14,377 nt of DNA, taken from the NCBI GenBank assembly GCA_020854975.1, contig JAHKLQ010000128.1:1-14377 (forward strand), written 5' to 3'. Of the stretch, positions 1 through 9,910 are shown piece after piece (positions within the stretch are counted from its first letter, which is position 1; every line of letters begins with the position of its first letter). This stretch comes from Methanobacterium sp. (GTDB taxonomy: Archaea; Methanobacteriota; Methanobacteria; Methanobacteriales; Methanobacteriaceae). Under the pieces are notes generated by a model. The model was not told the DNA's origin. It did not search any database and saw only the letters and a program-made list of their open reading frames with translations. Position numbers and translations under genes: made by a program.

Positions 1-195
1 ACCGACCTTCCAGAGGTGTTGGTTGTGGGTTGTGGTCAGTCTGGAGTTCTCAGTGTAGGGGAGGATGCAAAGGAATTACTAAGCAAAGAGGGTGTTGAAT
101 TAGTGGATCTTCCCACACCAAAAGCCATTGAACTGTATAATAAATTGAAAGAACAAGGAAGAACAGTGGCTGCAGTTATACATGTTACCTGTTAA
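1..195 (+). CDS. Mth938-like domain protein, C-terminal part
   Basis: The frame is open from the first base of the window and stops at TAA 193-195, giving the last 64 residues of a protein whose start lies outside. The tail contains GCGQSG, a KAIELYNKLK helix, and ends in AAVIHVTC. From memory this matches the small single-domain Mth938/DUF498 family, whose archaeal members end in almost the same IHVTC sequence. The biochemical role of the archaeal proteins is not established; eukaryotic relatives include a complex I assembly factor. The piece is about half the usual length of 110-120 residues only because the window cuts it. No T-rich terminator follows closely. I am confident of the family but make no functional claim. 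Confidence 0.75.
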   Translation, partial: TDLPEVLVVGCGQSGVLSVGEDAKELLSKEGVELVDLPTPKAIELYNKLKEQGRTVAAVIHVTC

Positions 196-298
196 ATATG
201 TGAAAATATTTACCTATGATTTTGTCAACTTCATCGCTTAATTTCCACCCGGTGATATGAAAACTTAAATATAAAAAAATCCAATTAGGTATAAGGTT

Positions 299-311
299 CC
301 AAATAAATTAG
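299..311 (+). promoter_or_regulatory. Possible TATA box for tRNA-Arg
   Basis: An AAATAAATTA stretch lies about 40 bp before the mature tRNA 5' end, which would give a short 5' leader. A second A/T stretch at 266-279 (TAAATATAAAA) is an alternative further upstream. The rest of 196-345 holds no gene that I can see. Confidence 0.3.
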
Positions 312-345
312 TATGTGAACCCAAAAAAATGTGCTCTTTTTATTG

Positions 346-417
346 GCCCTGATAGTGTAGTGGATATCACGTAGGATTGCGGATCCTATTACCCGGGTTC
401 AAGTCCCGGTCAGGGCA
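346..417 (+). tRNA. tRNA-Arg (anticodon GCG)
   Basis: A complete cloverleaf can be drawn by hand. The acceptor stem GCCCTGA (346-352) pairs perfectly with TCAGGGC (410-416), and the discriminator is A417. The D stem is GTG (355-357) with CAC (368-370). The anticodon stem TAGGA (372-376) pairs with TCCTA (384-388) around the loop TTGCGGA, so the anticodon at 379-381 is GCG, reading Arg CGC/CGU codons. The T stem CCGGG pairs with CCCGG around TTCAAGT. There is no intron and no encoded CCA, since the bases after the discriminator are CTA. A T-run at about 433-438 probably ends the transcript. Confidence 0.97.
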
Positions 418-420
418 CTA

Positions 421-621
421 TCACCTAACTCTAATTTTTTCATTAAAAGAGTACAATATCAATGTGATTCAAATTCACCCAAGAAAAAGAAGTTGACCAA
501 GAAACTATTTACTATGGTTAACCAGCTGGCATTAGATAAGGTTGAGTTAAACCCCATGGATAACTTCAGAATGTCTGGAAATTATGCTGATGACTCACAG
601 GTAACTGAGATAAGATGGTGA
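421..621 (+). other. Unrecognised open fragment next to tRNA-Arg
   Basis: One frame is open from just after the tRNA to TGA 619-621. The only ATG is at 514, which would give 35 residues (starting MVNQLALDKVELNPMDNF). The ATG has no ribosome-binding site, but the frame continues upstream without a stop through a Lys-rich run (KKKKLTKK) to the tRNA end. The codons look protein-like, so this could be the 3' remnant of a gene whose 5' part was lost, for instance at a tRNA-associated rearrangement. It could also be chance. I do not recognise the sequence and see no integrase motif. 622-680 holds nothing else clear. Confidence 0.25.
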
Positions 622-683
622 AGTTGTGAGACATTTTTTATCATATATTCAATCTCCAGAATTTTATGTTTGTATACAAATTT

Positions 684-700
684 AGAAATAAATTTATTTT
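684..700 (+). promoter_or_regulatory. TATA-like promoter of the DUF3795 gene
   Basis: AGAAATAAATTTATTTT is centred about 40 bp before the ATG at 733. It includes a perfect 14-bp palindrome (686-699). A start site about 25 bp downstream would leave a leader of roughly 15 nt that still contains the AGGTGAT site at 722-728. Confidence 0.45.
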
Positions 701-732
701 TTAAGGTTCAAAATATTATACAGGTGATAATA

Positions 733-1185
733 ATGGGGGAAGAAGAATTAATCAGTTATTGCGGTCTTTACTGTGGTGATTGTTTCGGTTATCATGGTAA
801 AATAGCTTCACTTGCAGATGAACTGAATAATGAACTTAAAAAGGTTAATTTTAAAAAAAATGCGGATTTTTTCGCTGAAATACCTGTTTTTAAAGCATTT
901 AAGAATTATGATAGCTTTGTAGAACTATTGGAAACTTTAAAAGAACTTAAATGTGAGGGTTGTAGGACTGGGGGTGGGCCTCCATTCTATGAAATCCGGA
1001 AATGCTGCCGTGAAAAAGATATTAATGGCTGCTGGGAGTGTGAAGAATTTAAAGATTACAATGAATTAAAAGAGTGTGAGAAACTTCAATTTCTAAAAAC
1101 ACACGGAGATGGCCATATAAAAAATTTAGTGATATTAAGGGATAAGGGAGTTGAAGAATTCGTAAAAGGGGATAGGAATTGGTAA
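733..1185 (+). CDS. DUF3795-family cysteine-rich protein
   Basis: This is a 150-residue soluble protein with ten cysteines in clusters: CGLYCGDC near the N-terminus (Cys 10, 14, 17), CEGC (74, 77), CC (91, 92), CWEC (100, 103) and Cys 115. The opening CGLYCGDC and later CxGC match the DUF3795 family, common in anaerobic bacteria and archaea and presumed to bind zinc or an iron-sulfur cluster; no activity is established. The frame extends upstream to an ATG at 670, but I chose 733 because AGGTGAT (722-728), a near-perfect complement of the 16S 3' end, sits four bases before it and the TATA box would place the transcription start after 670. It stands alone, converging on tfrA across about 40 bp. 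Confidence 0.8.
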   Translation: MGEEELISYCGLYCGDCFGYHGKIASLADELNNELKKVNFKKNADFFAEIPVFKAFKNYDSFVELLETLKELKCEGCRTGGGPPFYEIRKCCREKDINGCWECEEFKDYNELKECEKLQFLKTHGDGHIKNLVILRDKGVEEFVKGDRNW

Positions 1186-1227
1186 AATAATTTTTTGGGC
1201 GAATAGTTTTTCTAAGGAGAATAGTTT
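1186..1227. terminator. T-rich convergent terminator region
   Basis: Between the convergent DUF3795 and tfrA stops are three T-runs on the plus strand (about 1194-1199, 1207-1211, 1225-1229). Two are part of a direct repeat GAATAGTTTTT (1201-1211 and 1219-1229). Archaeal termination relies on such oligo-T tracts, so this probably ends the plus-strand transcript. No hairpin is visible. Confidence 0.4.
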
Positions 1228-2874
<1,647 letters not shown>

Positions 2875-2883
2875 GTTTATAGG

Positions 2884-2916
<33 letters not shown>

Positions 2917-2946
2917 GGTCGAAAAGAAGGTTAAGAGTATGACTAG

Positions 2947-2960
2947 ATATAAATATAAAA
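2947..2960 (+). promoter_or_regulatory. sepS TATA box
   Basis: ATATAAATATAAAA lies 50-63 bp before the GTG start at 3010. A transcription start near 2980 leaves a leader of about 30 nt that contains the GGAGG site. It lies about 35-65 bp from the divergent tfrA TATA region. Confidence 0.6.
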
Positions 2961-2997
2961 ATGATGTTAAACAATTCTTTATTATCTTTAATCCATG

Positions 2998-3002
2998 GGA
3001 GG
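2998..3002 (+). promoter_or_regulatory. Ribosome-binding site that sets the sepS start
   Basis: GGAGG lies seven bases before GTG 3010. It overlaps the upstream in-frame ATG at 2995, which therefore cannot use it. This supports initiation at the GTG. Confidence 0.7.
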
Positions 3003-3009
3003 CTGTGCA

Positions 3010-4671
3010 GTGAAGAAAAAGGAGATATTGAAACTGGCAAAGAGGGATTTTGAAAAGGCCTGGGTGGAAACAGGTTTGAACTTGAAAACCCCCCATCATG
3101 ATGATGAATATCCCCGACTGCACCTTAAAACTGGGCAAACTCATCCTTTAAAGGATACTATTGCCAAATTACGGCAAGCCTATCTAATGCTGGGTTTCAG
3201 TGAAGCCATAAATCCTCTGTTTATTGAGGATGATCATATTTATCGTCAGTTCGGACCTGAAGCCCCAGCTGTTCTGGATCGCTGCTTCTACTTGGCAGGT
3301 TTACCCCGTCCAGATATAGGAATCGGACTGGGTAAAATTGAGAAAATAGAAGGTTTAGGTGTTGACCTGGATGAAGACAAGATCCAGTCCCTTAAAGAAG
3401 TATTCCGCAGTTATAAAAAGGGGGATACCAGTGGTGATGATCTGGTACTGGAGGTTTCCAGTGCCCTGGAAGTGGAAGATGAAACCGGGCTCAGAGTCCT
3501 GGAGAGGGTTTTCCCTGAACTTAAAGAACTCACCCCTATAGCCAGTAAAACCACGTTAAGATCACATATGACCTCGGGCTGGTTTATAACCCTGGAATCT
3601 ATGGTTAAAAATAATCCATTACCTGTTAAGTTATTTTCCATTGATCGTTGCTTCCGTCGGGAGCAAAGGGAAGATGCAAGTCACTTGATGACTTATCACT
3701 CCGCATCATGTGTCTGGATGGATGATGAAGTATCCCTGGATATGGGTATGGCAGTTTCTGAGAGTTTGCTTGAGTATTTCGGTTTCGAAAAGTTCAAGTT
3801 CCTTCCTGATGAGAAGAAATCCAAATATTACATCCCTGGAACCCAGACTGAAGTCTACGGTTACCATCCCCAATTGCAGGACTGGGTGGAAGTGGCTACT
3901 TTTGGTTTGTATTCCCCTATAGCTCTGGCACGTTACGGAATTGATCAGGAAGTTATGAACCTGGGTGTGGGGGCAGAGCGGATGGCTATGATCCTTGGTG
4001 GTTATGAAGATATCCGGAAGATGGTGTATCCCCAGATTTATAGTAAGAAGGTTCTTAGTGACCGGGAAATTGCTTCTATGCTCCGTATGAACCTTTATCC
4101 TGTGACTGATGTGGGAAGAAAACTTATGAATTCCATTATAAGCACTGCCCAGGAATACAGTGATGTTCCTTCTCCCTGTGAGTTCACTGTTTTTGAGGGG
4201 GAGTTCATGGATAAAACCATTACTGTTAAGATCATAGAGCCAGAAGAAGGCACCAAACTCCTGGGACCGGCCAGCTGGAATCGTATCTACATTTATGATG
4301 GTAACATTGTAGGAGTGCCTCATCCCACCACTTTCAATGGTTTGCACTCTCTGGAAGATGTTGCTGAGGATATACTTGGCAATCTAGGTAAGGAAATAGT
4401 TGATGATCTGGCTATTCAGGCCCTGAAGAAGGGTGTTCCCACCAGGATCAGTTATCTGGAGGGAGTGGCAGCTCAGGCCGCTTACCGTATGGAGGAGATG
4501 GTGGTAAGTGGAGAAGAACAGATCACCTTAAGAACCACCATAGCCAAATCACCATCAGATGTTAACCTTAAACTGGATAAGGTGGCCATGCGTTATATCA
4601 CCAGCAAAAACAAAGTGATCGACATCCGGGGCCCTATATTCTGCACCATCACTGGTGAAATTAAGGAATAA
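3010..4671 (+). CDS. sepS: O-phosphoseryl-tRNA(Cys) synthetase
   Basis: This 553-residue class II synthetase charges tRNA(Cys) with O-phosphoserine; SepCysS then converts it to Cys-tRNA in methanogens that lack CysRS. Family landmarks include DFEKAWVETG near the N-terminus, QFGPEAPAVLDRCFYLAGLPRP, LRSHMTSGWF, motif 2 in DRCFRREQREDASHLMTYHS (about 213-232) and motif 3 in NLGVGAERMAM (about 317-327). The C-terminus carries NKVIDIRGPIF. Length and order match the M. jannaschii enzyme as I remember it, whose N-terminus aligns with the GTG start at 3010; an ATG at 2995 would add five residues and overlap the GGAGG site. It is transcribed divergently from tfrA, an order I also recall from Methanothermobacter. 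Endonuclease V follows 49 bp downstream. Confidence 0.96.
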   Translation: MKKKEILKLAKRDFEKAWVETGLNLKTPHHDDEYPRLHLKTGQTHPLKDTIAKLRQAYLMLGFSEAINPLFIEDDHIYRQFGPEAPAVLDRCFYLAGLPRPDIGIGLGKIEKIEGLGVDLDEDKIQSLKEVFRSYKKGDTSGDDLVLEVSSALEVEDETGLRVLERVFPELKELTPIASKTTLRSHMTSGWFITLESMVKNNPLPVKLFSIDRCFRREQREDASHLMTYHSASCVWMDDEVSLDMGMAVSESLLEYFGFEKFKFLPDEKKSKYYIPGTQTEVYGYHPQLQDWVEVATFGLYSPIALARYGIDQEVMNLGVGAERMAMILGGYEDIRKMVYPQIYSKKVLSDREIASMLRMNLYPVTDVGRKLMNSIISTAQEYSDVPSPCEFTVFEGEFMDKTITVKIIEPEEGTKLLGPASWNRIYIYDGNIVGVPHPTTFNGLHSLEDVAEDILGNLGKEIVDDLAIQALKKGVPTRISYLEGVAAQAAYRMEEMVVSGEEQITLRTTIAKSPSDVNLKLDKVAMRYITSKNKVIDIRGPIFCTITGEIKE

Positions 4672-4720
4672 CCCCTGTTGAATATTGATAAAAGTTAAAA
4701 AAAGTTAATAACATATATTT

Positions 4721-5374
4721 ATGTGTTCATGCAACCTCACCCAACTTTTAACTGATATACAGTACTCTCTGGCAGACAGGGTAATAGAGGAAGACTGTTT
4801 CTGTAAGTTAGACAGAGTGGCAGGTGCGGATATTTCTTTTTCTGTTGATAACCGGGCGGTAGCTGCGGTTGTGGTTCTGGAACTGGAAGGCCTGGAAGTA
4901 GTGGAGAAAAAAACATTAGACGTGGAGTTGTTTTTCCCATATATTTCTGGTTTTCTTGGGGTCCGGGAGGCAGATGCAGTTATATCAGTGATTAATACCC
5001 TTGAACATGGTTTTGATGTTTTGATGGTTAATGGTCATGGTGTTATGCATCCTGCAGGTTTTGGCCTGGCTTCACATGTAGGTGTGCTTCTGGATGTGCC
5101 CACTATGGGAGTGGCAAAAAGGTTAATTGGTGGAAGGTATATAAAGCTGGCCACCCAAAGTGACCACACCCCTGAAATTCAACTTATAAAATATGATAAC
5201 CGTATTGTTGGAGCCTTTTTTAAGGGAAAATATCTAAGTGTAGGCCATAGAATATCGCTTAAGAGTGTTTTAGAGATCACAATGAGAACAAGCGTTTTTA
5301 AAATCCCTGAACCATTAAGACAGGCCCATATACTGGCGACTGAAACTTTCAAACATGAATTAAATGGAAACTGA
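4721..5374 (+). CDS. nfi: Endonuclease V with Asn at a catalytic Asp
   Basis: This 217-residue protein has the endonuclease V fold order. The enzyme nicks DNA (and in some lineages RNA) near deoxyinosine from deaminated adenine. Aligned from memory to Thermotoga maritima EndoV, the functional residues fall at a constant offset of six: Asp37 (GADISF), Tyr74 (PYISGF), Glu83 (VRE), His110 and Lys133 (GVAK). A later His203 (PEPLRQAH) also fits. The exception is the second metal-ligand Asp, Tma Asp110 in DGxG: here it is Asn104 (VNGHG, codon AAT at 5030-5032). Everything else is intact, so the gene does not look decayed. The ATG at 4721 has no ribosome-binding site; an A-rich element at about 4690-4704 would give a near-leaderless message. 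Family is certain; activity is open. Confidence 0.9.
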   Translation: MCSCNLTQLLTDIQYSLADRVIEEDCFCKLDRVAGADISFSVDNRAVAAVVVLELEGLEVVEKKTLDVELFFPYISGFLGVREADAVISVINTLEHGFDVLMVNGHGVMHPAGFGLASHVGVLLDVPTMGVAKRLIGGRYIKLATQSDHTPEIQLIKYDNRIVGAFFKGKYLSVGHRISLKSVLEITMRTSVFKIPEPLRQAHILATETFKHELNGN

Positions 5375-5401
5375 AAGAATTTGAAAATCGAAGGAATTTA
5401 A

Positions 5402-5776
5402 ATGGAAATCATAGGAAAAATCATCTCAGGAACACATAAAGGTAGTTATTTTGTGTCTCTTGAGGTTTATCAGGATGAATTCCGGGAAAAACTGGGATTT
5501 GAACCATTTCCAGGAACTCTTAATCTGGAGATATCCTCGGAAGATGCAGAGACCATAGTTGATCTTCAAGATGAAATGGGAACCATTCATGGAAGTGGGA
5601 AATATGGGGATGTTAAGTTCATAGCCGCACGGTTAAATCAAAAGATAAATGGTGCGCTTTTATTTCCGGCTAAAACTCAGCATTCTCATGAGATTTTAGA
5701 GTTTGTTGCCGAGAAAAATCTTCGAAAATCTTTGAAACTTAAAGATGGTGACGAACTCACCCTGGAAATAGAATAA
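5402..5776 (+). CDS. ribK: CTP-dependent riboflavin kinase
   Basis: This 124-residue protein is a DUF120-type archaeal riboflavin kinase, which phosphorylates riboflavin to FMN using CTP instead of ATP. The family pattern is clear: SGTHKGSYFVSLEVYQ (9-24), LGFEPFPGTLNLEI (31-44, with the conserved PGTLN), and the C-terminal HEILEFVAEKNLR...LKLKDGDEL. It is the stand-alone catalytic domain; the N-terminal winged helix found in RbkR-type regulator-kinase fusions is absent, so it should be an enzyme only. AAGGA at 5391-5395 lies six bases before the ATG. It begins 27 bp after endonuclease V and is probably co-transcribed with it. ribB, another riboflavin gene, follows after about 200 bp. Confidence 0.92.
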   Translation: MEIIGKIISGTHKGSYFVSLEVYQDEFREKLGFEPFPGTLNLEISSEDAETIVDLQDEMGTIHGSGKYGDVKFIAARLNQKINGALLFPAKTQHSHEILEFVAEKNLRKSLKLKDGDELTLEIE

Positions 5777-5800
5777 TTAGTTGAATTTAATGGTTGATTT

Positions 5801-5855
5801 ATTAAATAGGATAGGATTGAATTAAATAGGATAGGATTGAATTAAATAGGATTGA
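5801..5855. repeat. 20-bp tandem repeat, 2.75 copies
   Basis: ATTAAATAGGATAGGATTGA occurs exactly at 5801-5820 and 5821-5840. A third copy, missing an internal 5-bp unit (ATTAAATAGGATTGA), follows at 5841-5855. The unit contains its own short repeat, ATAGG/ATAGG, so slippage explains it well. It lies between ribK and ribB, upstream of the probable ribB TATA box. Confidence 0.95.
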
Positions 5856-5875
5856 ATTGTTTGAGATTGATTATA

Positions 5876-5894
5876 GTTTTTAAAATTTAATTAT
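5876..5894 (+). promoter_or_regulatory. Probable ribB TATA region
   Basis: AGTTTTTAAAATTTAATTATT-like sequence lies about 90 bp before the ATG at 5979 and downstream of the tandem repeat. It would give a leader of about 65 nt. The surroundings are AT-rich, so assignment is tentative. Confidence 0.35.
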
Positions 5895-5978
5895 TGGAAA
5901 AAACAATCAGTATTGGAACTAACTACAGACAACACTTTCAACAAAAAAAATACTAAAAAAAATCTAATCTGTGATTAT

Positions 5979-6656
5979 ATGATAAAAAAAGCAGTTGAAG
6001 CATTTAAAAAGGGAGAAATAGTTTTAATTTTTGATGATGATAATCGGGAAAGGGAAACAGACATGATCATTGCTGCCGAGTTCATGACCCCCCAGCACAT
6101 GACTACCATTAGAAATGATGCTGGAGGACTGGTCTGTGTGCCTATATCCGCTGAAATATCAGATGCACTGGGCATTCCTTTTATGACTGATGTGATGGAA
6201 GCAGCCAGTGACAAGTATCCAGTTTTAGCAGGTTTATCACCAACAGACATTCCCTATGATGAGAAATCCGCTTTTTCCATAACTGTAAACCACAGGAAAA
6301 CCTTTACTGGAATCACTGATAATGACCGGGCCTGTACCATTAAAGAACTGGGACTTTTATGTAAAAATGGGAATTTCGCTGATTTTGGTAAATATTTCCG
6401 TGCTCCTGGACATGTAACTCTTCTTAGAGCCACTGAAGGCCATGTTTTAAACAGAAAAGGACATACTGAGATGAGCGTAGCCCTGGCAGAGATGGCCGGA
6501 TTAACTGAAGTGGCGGTTTGCTGTGAAATGATGGATGATGTGACTGCTAATTCCATGGTCACTGATGATGTGGCTAAATATGCAGAAAAAAATGGTCTTG
6601 TATTTTTAAGTGGTGCGGAATTAATTGAAGGTTACCATGAGTTTAAAGGCATTTAA
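5979..6656 (+). CDS. ribB: 3,4-dihydroxy-2-butanone 4-phosphate synthase
   Basis: This 225-residue enzyme converts ribulose 5-phosphate to formate and 3,4-dihydroxy-2-butanone 4-phosphate, the four-carbon precursor of riboflavin. The N-terminal acidic loop reads [11 protein letters not shown] (19-29) with the catalytic Arg-Glu pair. It is followed by [24 protein letters not shown] and [14 protein letters not shown], and by [15 protein letters not shown], which supplies the usual GHTE motif. It is the mono-functional archaeal form, with no GTP cyclohydrolase II domain. The frame extends upstream to a TTG at 5913, but the extra 22 residues are Asn/Lys-rich. ATG 5979 aligns with the usual N-terminus and is preceded by GTGAT (5971-5975) three bases away. 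A hairpin spans the stop codon. Confidence 0.95.
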   Translation: MIKKAVEAFKKGEIVLIFDDDNRERETDMIIAAEFMTPQHMTTIRNDAGGLVCVPISAEISDALGIPFMTDVMEAASDKYPVLAGLSPTDIPYDEKSAFSITVNHRKTFTGITDNDRACTIKELGLLCKNGNFADFGKYFRAPGHVTLLRATEGHVLNRKGHTEMSVALAEMAGLTEVAVCCEMMDDVTANSMVTDDVAKYAEKNGLVFLSGAELIEGYHEFKGI

Positions 6657-6668
6657 ATTGCCTTTAAA
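6642..6668 (+). terminator. Hairpin across the ribB stop codon
   Basis: TTTAAAGGCA (6642-6651) and TGCCTTTAAA (6659-6668) form a perfect 10-bp stem with a 7-base loop. The loop carries most of the TAA stop (6654-6656). The sequence after it is T-rich (AATTTTATTT). It could terminate or protect the mRNA end. Confidence 0.5.
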
Positions 6669-6718
6669 TTAATTTTATTTAGTGTTTCTTACTTAAATTT
6701 TCCTTAAATTTAGTTTTA

Positions 6719-6778
6719 GCCTTAATTAATTCTGACCTTAAATTCTGGCCTTAATTAATTCTAGCCTTAATTAATTTT
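6719..6778. repeat. Three copies of a 15-bp AT-rich repeat
   Basis: GCCTTAATTAATTCT occurs at 6719-6733 and 6748-6762, and with one change at 6764-6778; a partial copy (ACCTTAAATTCT) sits at about 6735-6746. The core TTAATTAA is a palindrome. The array lies between the convergent ribB and 6855-8357 genes. No coding potential is seen in 6657-6854. Confidence 0.85.
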
Positions 6779-6805
6779 AGGATATTCAAATTTTAGGTTT
6801 AATAT

Positions 6806-6829
6806 TAATTCTCTAGCTAATTCTCTAGC
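6806..6829. repeat. 12-bp direct repeat, two copies
   Basis: TAATTCTCTAGC occurs twice head to tail (6806-6817 and 6818-6829), just beyond the 15-bp repeats and before the 3' end of the minus-strand gene. It may reflect slippage. Confidence 0.85.
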
Positions 6830-6854
6830 AAAATTTATAACTAATAAATTTGAT

Positions 6855-8357
6855 TTAAACAAAATCCTTCAATATTTTATTAAAAGGATAATAACCTGTA
6901 AATTGTGGTTTTTCAGCCATTTTTAGAATTCTGTCCACATCTAAATATTTTTCAACTGTTTCTGTGGCTTTCTGGCAGAAGTCTTCCAGTTTTATTTCCA
7001 CTTCTGGGGTTCCACCCCTTGATGCTAACTGGGCTTTGGGAACTCTGCCCACCCATTCCAGTCCGGTGGTATTTTTTATGTAAGTGGATGCAGTTTCAGC
7101 GATTTTGTCATGGTAGACCTTGTTTAAGATAACACCTGTGGTTTTTATACCCAGTTTCTGCATCATGTTCACATGCGAAGCCAGATCCAGGGCTGCTGTT
7201 TCTATACCTCCCTTGTTACATCCGGTTACCATTAAGGTGGGGATGTTTCCGGCTCTAGCAATTTCAGCAGCAGAAAATGGAGTTTTTTCATTTAAAAGTC
7301 CGGTGAAAATACTCATCACACCCTCAACCAGGATTAAATCATATTTCTGTCCCCTGATTTCTGTGATGATTTCTTCCAAGTCCTTCCATCCCAGTCCACC
7401 AATCTGGATGGATGCAAAGTCTTCCATTTTTTCTTTATTAAGATAGAGAGCTGGTACCAGATCCCGTATGTCTGGTCCTACTTTCAGGACTCCTACTCTA
7501 TATCCTTTCTTACGCAGAACTCCCACTACACCAGTGGTTAGGAAGGTTTTACCTGAATCCGACCCTGTGCTGGCAATCATGAGAAAAGGAGGCAGTTCAT
7601 GAGGATTGATGGTGTTTTGAATCCGATATTCTGAATACATGTCCAGCCCTATCCCTACTTCCCTTTTAATTTTCTTTACCAGTTCCTGGTTAGCATTTTC
7701 AATCTCCTGAATATCATTTTCAGTGGCATCCATGAACTGGAGAATATTCTGGGTTAGAGCTGGGTTTTCATCCAGGGATGCGTGGACCATGGTTCCCACC
7801 ACGTTACCCTCATCGTTCCGTGCTCCTGAGAGTATTTTTCTAGGATTATCTGTGTAATCTGTTCTTTTAACTCTTGAAAAGAATACTGGTTGGGCATTAC
7901 CCCTTATCTCCCCATAGGTGTGGCAGTGAAAACCAGTTACACTTTCCCCTAACATTCCATTGGTTAAAAATGATTCATCCACCACTTCAGCTTCCACCCG
8001 ATCAGTTCCAATTAAAGGATGGAAGGTAACATCCAGGATTCCCAGTCCTTCCCTTTCCACTGGACAGGGAGATTTCCGACCTATGTCTGTTTTATTGGCC
8101 AGTACCTGGAATCCCGAGCACATTCCCAGGATGAACTTTCCTTCTCTGTCCATTTTCCTGATAACAGTTTCAATCTCCGGGCTGATACTCAATGATTCCA
8201 TGATACTCCCCCCAGGGAGTATGAGACCATCTAAAACTTCATATGCATTTTTTCCATTGATCAATCCATTATCTTTTAAAAGGTGGGTGGGAAGTTCTCC
8301 GAAGTTTTCAAATAAAGGTAATGATCCTTTAACATACAGGATGCCTATTTTTTTCAT
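6855..8357 (-). CDS. Amidotransferase + CbiA/BioD-like P-loop protein, reversed order
   Basis: This 500-residue protein has two domains. Residues 1-215 form a CobB/CobQ-type class I glutamine amidotransferase: LILPGG (45-50), nucleophile Cys80 in GMCSGFQ, and His192 in GTMVHASLDENP. Residues 255-500 form a CbiA/BioD-like P-loop domain: ASTGSDSGKT (262-271), KVGPD (292-296) and VEGVMSIFTG (344-353), the latter two being CobB/CbiA signatures. Canonical CobB, CobQ and CfbB carry the P-loop first and the amidotransferase last; here the order is swapped. The reaction is presumably ATP-dependent amidation of a carboxylate with glutamine nitrogen, but the substrate cannot be told, and calling it a cobalamin or F430 enzyme would go beyond the evidence. 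GAGGAT lies four bases before the ATG. gatA ends 101 bp upstream, and both are on the minus strand. Confidence 0.82.
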   Translation of the reverse strand: MKKIGILYVKGSLPLFENFGELPTHLLKDNGLINGKNAYEVLDGLILPGGSIMESLSISPEIETVIRKMDREGKFILGMCSGFQVLANKTDIGRKSPCPVEREGLGILDVTFHPLIGTDRVEAEVVDESFLTNGMLGESVTGFHCHTYGEIRGNAQPVFFSRVKRTDYTDNPRKILSGARNDEGNVVGTMVHASLDENPALTQNILQFMDATENDIQEIENANQELVKKIKREVGIGLDMYSEYRIQNTINPHELPPFLMIASTGSDSGKTFLTTGVVGVLRKKGYRVGVLKVGPDIRDLVPALYLNKEKMEDFASIQIGGLGWKDLEEIITEIRGQKYDLILVEGVMSIFTGLLNEKTPFSAAEIARAGNIPTLMVTGCNKGGIETAALDLASHVNMMQKLGIKTTGVILNKVYHDKIAETASTYIKNTTGLEWVGRVPKAQLASRGGTPEVEIKLEDFCQKATETVEKYLDVDRILKMAEKPQFTGYYPFNKILKDFV

Positions 8358-8386
8358 GGAAATCCTCGATTTACGATTAAATGTGG

Positions 8387-8400
8387 TTTATTTAAATTAA
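8387..8400 (-). promoter_or_regulatory. TATA box of the amidotransferase/CbiA-like gene
   Basis: On the minus strand TTAATTTAAATAAA lies 30-43 bp before the ATG at 8357. The start would fall near 8368, leaving a short leader that still holds the GAGGAT site (8362-8367). The gene thus seems to have its own promoter, separate from gatA. Confidence 0.55.
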
Positions 8401-8438
8401 CACTTTTGGGGGTTGCATGGTCTTTTCGTAACTTATGT

Positions 8439-8458
8439 AAAAAAAATAATTAAATGAT

Positions 8459-8464
<6 letters not shown>
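8439..8464 (-). terminator. gatA terminator: palindrome plus T8
   Basis: On the minus strand AATTAAAT-C-ATTTAATT (8448-8464), a perfect palindrome around one base, is followed within two bases by eight Ts (8439-8446). The palindrome begins inside the last gatA codons and contains its TAA stop. The T8 tract alone would suffice for archaeal termination. Confidence 0.65.
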
Positions 8465-9835
<1,371 letters not shown>

Positions 9836-9910
9836 ATTCCCACCTATTACGTGAGTAGCAAGTGTGTACTAGTTGATCATTATCATCTTTTTGATTTAGA
9901 AAACGAGTCT

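Noticed and set aside
346..621. tRNA-borne integrated element
   Set aside because: There is no integrase, no duplicated tRNA 3' end within the window, and the flanking genes are ordinary chromosomal ones.
3706..4347. 213-codon open frame on the minus strand inside sepS
   Set aside because: It lies wholly within the well-conserved sepS gene, has no family resemblance, and is explained by codon bias of the real gene.
5801..5855. Possible CRISPR-like array
   Set aside because: The units are head to tail with no unique spacers, and there are no cas genes nearby.
6855..8357. Assignment as cobyrinate or Ni-sirohydrochlorin a,c-diamide synthase
   Set aside because: The domain order is reversed and the sequence after KVGPD differs from those enzymes, so a substrate name is not supported.
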